Assembly: GCF_904426505.1 (NCBI RefSeq)
Contig: NZ_CAJGBN010000016.1
Span: forward strand, 1-53,033
Origin: Rubrivivax sp. A210
GTDB taxonomy: Bacteria; Pseudomonadota; Gammaproteobacteria; Burkholderiales; Burkholderiaceae_C
Length of the DNA stretch: 53,033 bases
Direction of reading: 5' to 3'
Within the stretch, counting starts at the first letter, position 1. Each line of letters opens with the position of its first letter. A program made the position numbers and the translations under genes. This document shows positions 41,275 to 49,172 of this stretch, one piece after another. Under the pieces are notes generated by a model. The model did no database searches. It was not told the origin of the DNA and saw only the letters and a program-made list of their open reading frames with translations.

Positions 41275-43658
41275 GGCAGCAGGCGCAGGCCGTGAGGCGG
41301 CGGCAGCGCCAGCTCGGGCGTGGCCGGCAAGGCATCGGCCGCACTGATGGACAGCGCCGCCTGCGCCGCGCGCAAGGCCTTGAACTGCAGGATCAGCACA
41401 TCGCTTGCGACACCGGCCACCGGCCGCGGCGGCGGCGCGCCTTCGGCGGCGGGCGGCAGGGCCAGGGTGACGCGCAGGCGGCCGTCACCGGCGTCGGGCT
41501 GGCGCAGCAGGCTGCCGTTGCCATCGGGCGGACTGAAGAGGGCGCCGGCGCGCACGTCCAGCAGCTGCAGCGCCTGGGCGTCGTAGCCCAGGTCCAGCAT
41601 CACCCGCTGCCAGTGGCCGACCCCGCTGCCGCGCACGATGACGCTGAACTCCTGGCCGGCCTGCACCTGGGCCGGGCCCTGCCAGTACAGCCGCGCCGCC
41701 GCCACCGGCGCCAGCGAGGCGAAGCCGGCGCTGGCGGCGCCGGGGCGCGCAGTGGATGCAGGCGGCGGCGCCGTAGAAGCAGTGGGGGCCATTGGGCGCG
41801 TTGCGATTGCCGGCGCTGCAAGTGGCGCAGCACCGCCGGCAGTCGGCCCGGCCGCCGGCGCCGCCAAGCCCTCGGCCCGCCGCAACCGCGGCGCGGCCAC
41901 GCCGACCGCGCTCTCGGTGCCCGATTCGAACTCGGCGGCAGCCAGCGCCGGCCGCGTCAGCGAACGCAGCACACGCGGCGTGATCGAGAGCAACAGCTCG
42001 CTGCGCTGGTCGTCGTCCTTCTGGCTGCCGAACAGCCGCCCCAGCATGGGCAGCTGGCCGAGGCCGGGGATGCGGTTGCCGGCGGCGCGCGCCTCGTCGC
42101 TGATGAGGCCGGCCAGCACCTGGGTCTCGCCGTCCTTCAGGCGCAGCACGGTGTTGGCGCCGCGGGTGCCGATCTGGTAGGTCAGCGTGCCGTTCTTGCT
42201 GAGCACCTCGCGCACCAGGCTCGAAACCTCGAGGCTCATCTTGATGGCGACCTCGTCGTCGAGATAGACGGTGGGCTCGACCTCGAGCTTGAGGCCGACA
42301 TCGACGTAAGTCACCGATTCGCTGAGAAAGCTGGCCGTGCCCGAGGTGGTGGTGGTGATCACCGGAATGCGGTCGCCGATCAGCACCTTGGCCTTTTCCT
42401 TGTTGCGCACGCGGATGCGCGGGTTGGTCAGGATGTTGGCGTTCTGGTCCTGCTGGTTGAGGTTGACGATGGCACTGGACAGATTGGCGCGCACCGTGGT
42501 CGAGCGCAGATTGAGCACGTCGTTCAGCGTCGTCGCGTCGCCGCTGCCGGGCAGGGGCGACAGCGTCAGCTGGCCCGGCCACTGCAGGCCCAGCTCCTGC
42601 AGCTTGGAGCGCTTGATCTCCAGCACCTCCACCTCCAGCATGACCTCGGGGTCGCCCAGGTCCTGCAGCGCGACGATGCGCTCGGCCACGCGCACGGCGT
42701 CGGCGGTGTCGCGCATGAGGATGGTGCCCAGGCGCTCGTCGACCACCAGGTCCTTGGTCTTGACGATGGCCTTGATGGCATTGGAAACCGCCTTCACGTC
42801 GGCGTTGGCCAGGAAGAAGCTGCGTACCACCAGGGTCTGGTAGTCCTTCTGCTTCTGCGCCGTGTTCGGGTAGACGAGCACGCTGCTGTCGTCCAGCACC
42901 TTCTGGTCGAGCTGGTTGGTCAGCAGCAGCAGGCGCACCGCGTCTTCCACCGTGGTGCTGCGGGCCAGGATGGTGCCGCGGGCATCGGCACGCACGTCCT
43001 TGTCGAAATAGAAGTTCAGGCCCGAGATGCGCGAGATGGCGTCGAAGATCTGGCGCAGCGGCGCATCGTTGAACTGCAGCGTGATGGGGCGGCGAAAGCT
43101 CTCGGCCAGCGCCGTGGGGCCGGCCTGTTCGCGCGTGCGCGCATCGTCGATCTGCTCCTTGAGCTTGAGCGCCGCCTTGTGGCGCGGATCGGCGGCCAAC
43201 ACGCTGCGCAGCCGCTCCAGCGCCGCGCCGGCCTGGGCCGCCCCGCCCTCGCGCCAGGCGGCCTCGGCCTGCGCCACCAGGGCCTGGTGGCGGTCTTCCT
43301 GGGCCATCGCGGCCAGCGCCTGCTGAGCCATCGCATGCTGGGGTTCCAGCCGCAGCACCTCCCGGTAACCGCGCTCGGCATCGGCCCGCCGCCCGTCGCG
43401 GCGCGCCGCCTCGGCCTGGTTGAAGAGGCGCTGCAGCGCCGAGGCCCGCTCGACCGCCAGGGCGATGCGGTACTCGGCATTGCCGGGCTCGAGCCGCACG
43501 GCCTCTTCGAGCTTGGCCAGGCCGGCGTCGACCTGGCCGCTGCGCAACTGCGCCCTGCCCTCGTCGAAGAGCTTCTGGCTGGCGCAGCCGGCGAGCAGGG
43601 CCGCGCCAAGCAGCAGGCCCGCCAGGCCGCGTAGGAGGGGGGTCTGAAGCAGGCTCAT
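41271..43658 (-). CDS. Secretin lipoprotein with TPR repeats and C-terminal cohesin domain
   Basis: The 795-residue protein has a lipoprotein signal (LLLGAALLAGC, Cys25). TPR-like helices follow (about 28-180: AGLAKLEEAVRLEPGNAEYR), then an STN/N0-type domain (ITLQFNDAPLRQIFDAISRI) and an N1-type domain. The secretin core (about 340-590) includes VTYVDVGLKLEVEPTV, GDRIPVITTTTSG and the gate motif IPGLGQLPMLGRLFG. A Pro/Ala linker precedes a C-terminal cohesin-type domain (about 660-795: QVQAGQEFSVIVRGSG, VMLDLGYDAQALQLLDV). It should form the outer-membrane channel of the secretion machine. The cohesin part would lie after the secretin core, at the cell surface or periplasmic side. Both ends overlap neighbouring genes by 4 nt. 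Confidence 0.92.
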   Translation of the reverse strand: MSLLQTPLLRGLAGLLLGAALLAGCASQKLFDEGRAQLRSGQVDAGLAKLEEAVRLEPGNAEYRIALAVERASALQRLFNQAEAARRDGRRADAERGYREVLRLEPQHAMAQQALAAMAQEDRHQALVAQAEAAWREGGAAQAGAALERLRSVLAADPRHKAALKLKEQIDDARTREQAGPTALAESFRRPITLQFNDAPLRQIFDAISRISGLNFYFDKDVRADARGTILARSTTVEDAVRLLLLTNQLDQKVLDDSSVLVYPNTAQKQKDYQTLVVRSFFLANADVKAVSNAIKAIVKTKDLVVDERLGTILMRDTADAVRVAERIVALQDLGDPEVMLEVEVLEIKRSKLQELGLQWPGQLTLSPLPGSGDATTLNDVLNLRSTTVRANLSSAIVNLNQQDQNANILTNPRIRVRNKEKAKVLIGDRIPVITTTTSGTASFLSESVTYVDVGLKLEVEPTVYLDDEVAIKMSLEVSSLVREVLSKNGTLTYQIGTRGANTVLRLKDGETQVLAGLISDEARAAGNRIPGLGQLPMLGRLFGSQKDDDQRSELLLSITPRVLRSLTRPALAAAEFESGTESAVGVAAPRLRRAEGLAAPAAGPTAGGAAPLAAPAIATRPMAPTASTAPPPASTARPGAASAGFASLAPVAAARLYWQGPAQVQAGQEFSVIVRGSGVGHWQRVMLDLGYDAQALQLLDVRAGALFSPPDGNGSLLRQPDAGDGRLRVTLALPPAAEGAPPPRPVAGVASDVLILQFKALRAAQAALSISAADALPATPELALPPPHGLRLLP

Positions 43659-44191
43659 CTTGCGATGCCGATGTCCATGGTGAACGTTTGGTTGAGCGGC
43701 AGGTGGCGGATGACCAGCAGATTGCCGGCCAGCGTCTCGACGCGGTAGTCCTCGCCCAGCGCGTCGCCGGCGTGGGCGATCAGCACGCCGTCGGGGCCTT
43801 GCAGCACCACGCCCTCGCGCGGCCCCTGGGCATAGCGGCCGAGCAGGCGGTAGGGCAGCGGCGGCGCCGCGGGCGCGGCCGGCGGCGCCTGGATGACGGG
43901 CGGCGGCGCGGGTGCCGGCCTTGGCGGCGGTGGTGCGACGCGGGCGCCAAACCACAGCCGCGGATCGGGCTCGTCGGCCTCGGCCAAGCGCACGCTGCGG
44001 GAAGGGCGCGCGGATGGCCATTCGCCGGCGCTGCGGCGCACGGTCTTGCGGGCCGGGCCCGCAGCGGCCGGGTCCGTCGCAGTGAGTTGGGCCGCCACGC
44101 CCCCATCGCCGTCCTCGGGCGGCGCCAGGACCAGCAAGGCCGCGGCACCGGCCAGCAGGCCACCCCAGAGCAGCGGGCGGCGCGGCTTCAC
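43655..44191 (-). CDS. PilP/GspC-like inner-membrane linker protein
   Basis: The 178-residue product from a GTG that overlaps the upstream stop (GTGA) has one N-terminal helix (LLWGGLLAGAAALLVLA). A long Pro/Ala-rich linker follows (about 30-115), then a small beta domain (PYRLLGRYAQGPREGVVLQG, AGDALGEDYRVETLAGNLLVIRHL) resembling the homology region of GspC/PilP. That region contacts the N0 domain of secretins. It lies between the PilO-like gene and the secretin, as in pilMNOPQ. Confidence 0.75.
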   Translation of the reverse strand: MKPRRPLLWGGLLAGAAALLVLAPPEDGDGGVAAQLTATDPAAAGPARKTVRRSAGEWPSARPSRSVRLAEADEPDPRLWFGARVAPPPPRPAPAPPPVIQAPPAAPAAPPLPYRLLGRYAQGPREGVVLQGPDGVLIAHAGDALGEDYRVETLAGNLLVIRHLPLNQTFTMDIGIAR

Positions 44192-44823
44192 AGGCGGCCT
44201 CCGGATGCCGGCGTGGCGATGTCGGCAGCCGCTTCGGCGGCGACCGGCGGCAGGGCCTCGGGCCGCACGCCACGCACGAAGAGCACCCACTGCACCTGGG
44301 CCTCGATGACCTGGCCGGTCTCCTCGAGGCGCTTGAACTGGATGCTTTCGACCGCCAGCGCGGGCTGGGCCAACAGGGCCAACTCGACGAAGCGCTGCAC
44401 GCGCACCGCGTCGCCACGCAGCGGCAGGTTCATGCGGTAACGGCCGAAGCGCGCCGCCGGTTCGGGCTGCAGCCGGTAGCTGCCACGCACCAGGCGCAGG
44501 CCCTGCTGGTCGGCCAGGTCGAGCAGGGCTTGCAGCACGGCAGGCAGCTCGTCCAGCGGCGGCAGGCTGTCGACAAAGGCCTTGGCGCCCTGGCGGCCGG
44601 CATCAGCGGCGGGCGCGGCCGGCTGCCGTCGCGCCTGGGCCTCGGCCTGGGCGGTGCGGGCTGCTTCGAGCCGCACCGCGGCCTGCTGCCAGGCCAGCGC
44701 GGCCAGCCCCAACAGAACCAGCGCGGCCAGCAAGGCCAGCGGCCCGAAGGCGGGCAGGCCCAGCCAGCGCCGCAGGCGCCAGCGCAGGCGGGACAGCGCC
44801 AGGGCCGGGTTCAGCGCTGCCAT
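44188..44823 (-). CDS. PilO/GspM-like inner-membrane assembly protein
   Basis: The 211-residue protein has one helix (PLALLAALVLLGLAALAW), a coiled coil and a ferredoxin-like domain (LPAVLQALLDLADQQGLRLV, YRMNLPLRGDAVRVQRFVELAL, ALAVESIQFKR). These match PilO/GspM-type platform proteins. The start overlaps the PilN-like gene end by 13 nt. The C-terminal 30 residues are Ala-rich and variable. Confidence 0.75.
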   Translation of the reverse strand: MAALNPALALSRLRWRLRRWLGLPAFGPLALLAALVLLGLAALAWQQAAVRLEAARTAQAEAQARRQPAAPAADAGRQGAKAFVDSLPPLDELPAVLQALLDLADQQGLRLVRGSYRLQPEPAARFGRYRMNLPLRGDAVRVQRFVELALLAQPALAVESIQFKRLEETGQVIEAQVQWVLFVRGVRPEALPPVAAEAAADIATPASGGRL

Positions 44824-46211
44824 TGCAGGTCGACCTCGAAGCGGTAGAAGCCGGCGCCCGCCGGCGCGGCCTCGATCTCGTGGCGCAGCAGCTGGGCCGA
44901 GGCGACGCCGCGGCGGCCAGCCAGATAGCCCAGATAGCGCGTCATGTCCTGGCTGCTGCCGGCCTGGGCCACCAGCTTGACGGCGCCGGCCTCGGCAGCG
45001 CCGGCCGGTGCGGCCGTCTCGCGGCCGACCAGGTCCAGCGCCAGCAGTGTGACGACTATGTCGCGCGGCGGCCGCAGGCTGCGCAGCAGGGCCGGCAGCT
45101 GCAGATTGAGCTGGCGCACCGCGGCGTCGACGGCGCGCAACTCGGCCGCCTCGGCGGCGCTGGGCGGCTGGGCAAGTGGCGGCGCGGCGGCGGTGTCGGC
45201 CTGATGCGCCATCTGCAGCAGTTGCCGCGTCTGGTCCTGCTGCGCCAGCGCCGACCAGGCCAGGGCCGCTGCCGCACCCAGGCCTGCCAGCGCCACCAGC
45301 GTCCAGGCCGCAGCGGCCGAACGCTGACCGGCACCGGAGCCAGCTGCCGCCGGCCGCAGTTCGAGGCCGGGCGCGGACAGCGCCTCGTGCCACAGGGCGC
45401 GATCAAGCGCGCTGCGCGAGGCGGCGCCGACGGGCCAGGGCAGGAATTCGACGCCGTCGACCGCGGTCGACTCGGCCGACGGTGGCGCCTCGTCCAGCGC
45501 CAGCAAGCGCAGACCAGCCGCCGCCGCCAGCACCGGAAAGCGCACGCGCGCACGCCGCCACAGCGTGGCAGCGCGCTGCGCCAGAGCAGGGCCAGCGGCG
45601 GCCTCGGCCAACGCTTCGCCCAGACCCCTCGCGCCCGCACCCGCCAGCAATTGCAAGCCGCCCGCATCGATGAGGCCGGATACCGTGCCCGCTGGCGCGC
45701 GCCGTTCGCGCCGCTGCAGCCAGCGCGCGGCGACGACGGCCAGGGACTGCACCGAGGCGAGCTCGGCCCCCAGGCTCTGGGCCAGGGCCTCCAGTTCGGC
45801 CATCAGGGCGCGCGGCGCCCACGACAGCGTGCGCGGCTGGCCCAGCGGCGGCCGTTGGTCGAGCGCATAGGCGTCGTCGGCTTCGGCGGCAAAGCCGCGC
45901 GCCTGCAGCTCGGCGCGGGCCTGGCGGCGCGCACTGTCGGCGTCCAGCCATTCGTCGGACCAGGGCAGCGCCACCGCCGCGCCCCAGGGGCTGGCCAGCA
46001 GTACCGTGAGCCGGCGCCGCGGTGCCGCACCGGGGCCGCGGCGCGGGTCCAGCAACGCGTGTTTGATCTCGGCCAGGCTGCCACCCGCGGCCAGCGGCAG
46101 GTGCAGCGACCGCCAATCGGCCTCCGCCGCGCCGCCCGTGGGCGACCAGCAGGCATCGGCCGCGTCGGCACGCAGCACCAGCAGCAAGCCATCGCGCCTA
46201 GCCGACGACAC
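44811..46211 (-). CDS. PilM/PilN (GspL)-like platform protein
   Basis: The 466-residue protein has a large N-terminal cytoplasmic part. It is not closely similar to classical PilM, but contains an SLAVVAARWLQ...GLIDAGGLQLLAG segment like the actin-fold of GspL/PilM. One membrane helix follows (about 300-322, AAAAWTLVALAGLGAAAALAW), then a coiled coil and a ferredoxin-like C-terminal domain (LPALLRSLRPPRDIVVTLLALDL ... FEVDLQWQR) typical of PilN. The GTG start lies inside the end of gspE (14-nt overlap). Confidence 0.72.
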   Translation of the reverse strand: MSSARRDGLLLVLRADAADACWSPTGGAAEADWRSLHLPLAAGGSLAEIKHALLDPRRGPGAAPRRRLTVLLASPWGAAVALPWSDEWLDADSARRQARAELQARGFAAEADDAYALDQRPPLGQPRTLSWAPRALMAELEALAQSLGAELASVQSLAVVAARWLQRRERRAPAGTVSGLIDAGGLQLLAGAGARGLGEALAEAAAGPALAQRAATLWRRARVRFPVLAAAAGLRLLALDEAPPSAESTAVDGVEFLPWPVGAASRSALDRALWHEALSAPGLELRPAAAGSGAGQRSAAAAWTLVALAGLGAAAALAWSALAQQDQTRQLLQMAHQADTAAAPPLAQPPSAAEAAELRAVDAAVRQLNLQLPALLRSLRPPRDIVVTLLALDLVGRETAAPAGAAEAGAVKLVAQAGSSQDMTRYLGYLAGRRGVASAQLLRHEIEAAPAGAGFYRFEVDLQWQR

Positions 46212-47952
46212 GCTGCACCTCTTCCAGCGTGGTTTCGCCGCGCGCCACGCAGGCCAGTGCCGATTCGCGCACCGGCACCATGCCGGCCAGGCGGGCGTGC
46301 TCGCGCAACTGGGCCACCGGGGCCGGGCGCGCCATCAGCTCGCGCAGCGTGTCGTTCACCGTCAGCACCTCGGCCACGGCCTTGCGGCCCTTGTAGCCGG
46401 TGCCGCGGCAGTGGCCGCAGCCGCTGCCGGCCTTGAAGGTCCAGCCCGCCACGGCCGCGGCGTCCAGCCCCAGGTCTTGCAGCGCGGCGGCGTCGGGCAC
46501 CACCGGCACGGCGCAGTGCGGGCAGTTCAGGCGCAGCAGGCGCTGGGCGACGATGCCGTTGAGCGCAGCAGCCAGGCTGTAGGCGTCCACCGCCATGTGC
46601 AGGAAGCGGCCGAGCACGTCGAAGACGTTGTTGGCGTGTACCGTGGTGTAGACCAGATGGCCGGTGAGCGCGGCCTGCACCGCGATCTGGGCCGTCTCGC
46701 TGTCGCGGATCTCGCCCACCATGATCTTGTCGGGGTCATGGCGCAGGATGGAACGCAGGCCCCGCGCGAAGGTGAGGCCCTTCTTTTCGTTGACGGGTAT
46801 CTGCACCACACGCTGCAGCCGGTATTCGACCGGGTCTTCGATGGTGACGATCTTGTCGCGGCCGCTGTGGATCTCGCTGATGGTGGCGTACAGCGTGGTG
46901 GTCTTGCCCGAGCCGGTAGGCCCGGTCACCAGCAGCATGCCGTGCGGCTTGTTCGACAACCGCCTGATCTGCGCCATGGCCTCGGCATCCAGGCCCAGGT
47001 TGTCCAGGCGCAGCGCGCTGGCGCGCTCGGTCAGTGCCTGGCGGTCGAGCAGGCGCAGCACCGCGTCCTCGCCGAAGATATTGGGCATCACCGAGACGCG
47101 GAAATCGATGTCGCGCTGGTTCACGCGCACCTTGAAGCGGCCGTCCTGGGGCACGCGGCGCTCGGCAATGTCGAGCTCGGCCATGACCTTGATGCGCGAG
47201 ACGATCTGCTCGGCCATCTCCTGCCCCGCCACCGTGGTCACCGGCATCAGCACGCCGTCGACGCGGTACTGCACATGCAGGCAGCCGGCGTCGCATTCGA
47301 GGTGGATGTCGCTGGCGCCGATCTTGAGCGCGTCGTAGAGGGTGGAGTTGACGAGCTTGATCACCGCGCTGTCGTCGCGGCCTATGCTGGTGAGCGAGAT
47401 CACCGCGGCGAGGTCGGCATCACCCGGGTCATGCTCGACCTGCACGATGCCGTCCATCGCGCGCAGCTGTCGTTCCAGCCGGGCCAGGCTGGCCTGCAGA
47501 TCCAGCGGATGGGCCAACGCCGTTTCAAACCGCAGCACGCCGCGGCCGGCCAGGCGCTGACGGGCCCAGTTCTCGATGGCGCCGTCGAAGGGGTCTCCCA
47601 GCACCAGCAGCACGCCGCCGTCGTCTGCTGCGGCCGCCAGCGGGCTGGGCTGGCCGCATACCAGCAGGCCGTGCTGGCTGCATTCGCCGAAGTCGACGAG
47701 ATCGAAGCGGGCCTGCAGCGGCAGCAGCGCCGCCATCTCCAGCACCGGGTAGCCCATCAGCTCGCCCAGGGCCTGCATGAAAGCCGGCTGGTGCCACTCG
47801 CACAGCGCCTGGAGGCAGGCCACAAGCGGCTGGCCGCCGCGCGCCGCCTCGGCGCGGGCCTGCGCCACCTGGGCCGGCGTGATGACCGGCGTGATCGCCG
47901 CCATGCTGGCCGTCGAGATGGCCGGCGGCTCGTCCACCCACACGCGCGCCAT
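46198..47952 (-). CDS. GspE/PilB-type secretion ATPase
   Basis: The 584-residue cytoplasmic hexameric ATPase powers pseudopilus assembly. It has an N-terminal MshEN-like domain, Walker A GPTGSGKTT (about 344-352), the Asp box TIEDPVEY, Walker B DPDKIMVGEIRD, a His box (TGHLVYTTVHANN) and the zinc-binding tetracysteine CPHC...CGHC. All catalytic elements are intact. The ATG overlaps the gspF stop (TGATG); a GTG one codon upstream is an alternative start. Confidence 0.95.
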   Translation of the reverse strand: MARVWVDEPPAISTASMAAITPVITPAQVAQARAEAARGGQPLVACLQALCEWHQPAFMQALGELMGYPVLEMAALLPLQARFDLVDFGECSQHGLLVCGQPSPLAAAADDGGVLLVLGDPFDGAIENWARQRLAGRGVLRFETALAHPLDLQASLARLERQLRAMDGIVQVEHDPGDADLAAVISLTSIGRDDSAVIKLVNSTLYDALKIGASDIHLECDAGCLHVQYRVDGVLMPVTTVAGQEMAEQIVSRIKVMAELDIAERRVPQDGRFKVRVNQRDIDFRVSVMPNIFGEDAVLRLLDRQALTERASALRLDNLGLDAEAMAQIRRLSNKPHGMLLVTGPTGSGKTTTLYATISEIHSGRDKIVTIEDPVEYRLQRVVQIPVNEKKGLTFARGLRSILRHDPDKIMVGEIRDSETAQIAVQAALTGHLVYTTVHANNVFDVLGRFLHMAVDAYSLAAALNGIVAQRLLRLNCPHCAVPVVPDAAALQDLGLDAAAVAGWTFKAGSGCGHCRGTGYKGRKAVAEVLTVNDTLRELMARPAPVAQLREHARLAGMVPVRESALACVARGETTLEEVQRVVG

Positions 47953-49145
47953 CACAAGCCCCCGGCCAGCTCGAAGATGGGCAGGTAGAGCAGCAGCACG
48001 ACGCCGCCGACGACGACGCCGATCAGCGCCATCAGTGCCGGCTCGATCAGCCGCGTCGCCCAGTCCAGCCAGCGCTCGAGGTCTTCATCGTGGAAGCGCG
48101 CCGTGCGTTCCAGCATCTCGGCCAACTGGCCCGAGCGCTCGCCCACCGTCAGCAGCGAGGCTGCCACCTCGCTGGCCAGCCCGTGCGCGGCCAGCGCCTG
48201 CGTCAGCGGCTGGCCTTGGTCGACGAGGGCGCGGGCGCGCAGCAGGCGCTGGCGCTCGGCCGGCGCGAGCAGGCCGTCAACCATGCCCAGCGCACGCGGC
48301 AACGCGACGCCGGCCGAGACCAGCAGGCCCACGGCGCGGTAAAAGCGCGCCAGCCGGAACTGTGCGGCACGCGGCGCCACACCCGGCAGGCGCAGCAGCA
48401 GGCCGAGCGCCCCGCCCCAGCCCGCGCGCCGCAGCAGCCAGCCGGCCAGCGCGGCGGCCAGCAGCACGGCCGCCAGCAGCAGCAAGGCATGGCCCTGGAT
48501 GAAGCTGCCCAGGCGCAGCAGGCCGGCCGACAGCGCCGGCATTTCGCGCCCGGCCGAGGCGTAGACGCTGGCAAAGCGCGGCACCACATAGGCCAGCAGG
48601 AAGAGCGTCACCGCGCCGCCCACGGCCAGCAGCAGGGCCGGGTAGAGGCAGGCCGTGACCAGCTTCTTGCGCACGCGGTCGAACTGCAACTGGTAGGCGA
48701 TGAAGCGCGACAGCGCACGCGGCAGGTCGCCGGTGCGCTCGGCCGCGCGCACGATGGCCACGAATACCGGCGGAAAGTGCTCGGCGTGGCCGGCGAGGGC
48801 GTCGGAGAAATTGCGCCCGCGCGACAGCTCGTCGGCCAGGGCCTGCAGCAGGCGGCGCGCGCCGTCCTGCTTTTCCTTGGCCAGCAGCGTGGCCAGGGCC
48901 TCGGTGAGGTTGAGCCCGGCCTCCAGCAGCGACAGCAGCTCCTGATTGAAGAGCAGCAGCGAGAAGCTGCCGCCCGGCCCGGCCTTTGCGGCTGGCGCGG
49001 TGGCCGGCTCGATGGCCAGCACCACCAGGCCCAGCTGGGCCGCGCGCCGCACCGCGCCGGCGGCATCGGCCGCGGCGAGGTCAACGACCTGGCGCACGCC
49101 GCCGCCATCGACGACGCGCAGCCGGAAGGCGGTCTGCGCAGTCAT
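47952..49145 (-). CDS. GspF/PilC-type inner-membrane platform protein
   Basis: The 397-residue protein has two T2SSF repeats (about 66-190 and 265-390) with motifs LLSLLEAGLNLTEALATL and VGLLVSAGVALPRALGMV. The family phrases IVRAAERTGDLPRAL and LLTVGERSGQLAEMLERTARF are present, with three membrane helices. It forms the rotor or platform of the pseudopilus machine. First gene of the nine-gene operon, it starts 27 bp after the di-heme protein gene, so the latter is probably co-transcribed. Confidence 0.94.
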   Translation of the reverse strand: MTAQTAFRLRVVDGGGVRQVVDLAAADAAGAVRRAAQLGLVVLAIEPATAPAAKAGPGGSFSLLLFNQELLSLLEAGLNLTEALATLLAKEKQDGARRLLQALADELSRGRNFSDALAGHAEHFPPVFVAIVRAAERTGDLPRALSRFIAYQLQFDRVRKKLVTACLYPALLLAVGGAVTLFLLAYVVPRFASVYASAGREMPALSAGLLRLGSFIQGHALLLLAAVLLAAALAGWLLRRAGWGGALGLLLRLPGVAPRAAQFRLARFYRAVGLLVSAGVALPRALGMVDGLLAPAERQRLLRARALVDQGQPLTQALAAHGLASEVAASLLTVGERSGQLAEMLERTARFHDEDLERWLDWATRLIEPALMALIGVVVGGVVLLLYLPIFELAGGL

Positions 49146-49172
49146 GCCCGTGCGGCGCCGCCGCAGCCGGCC

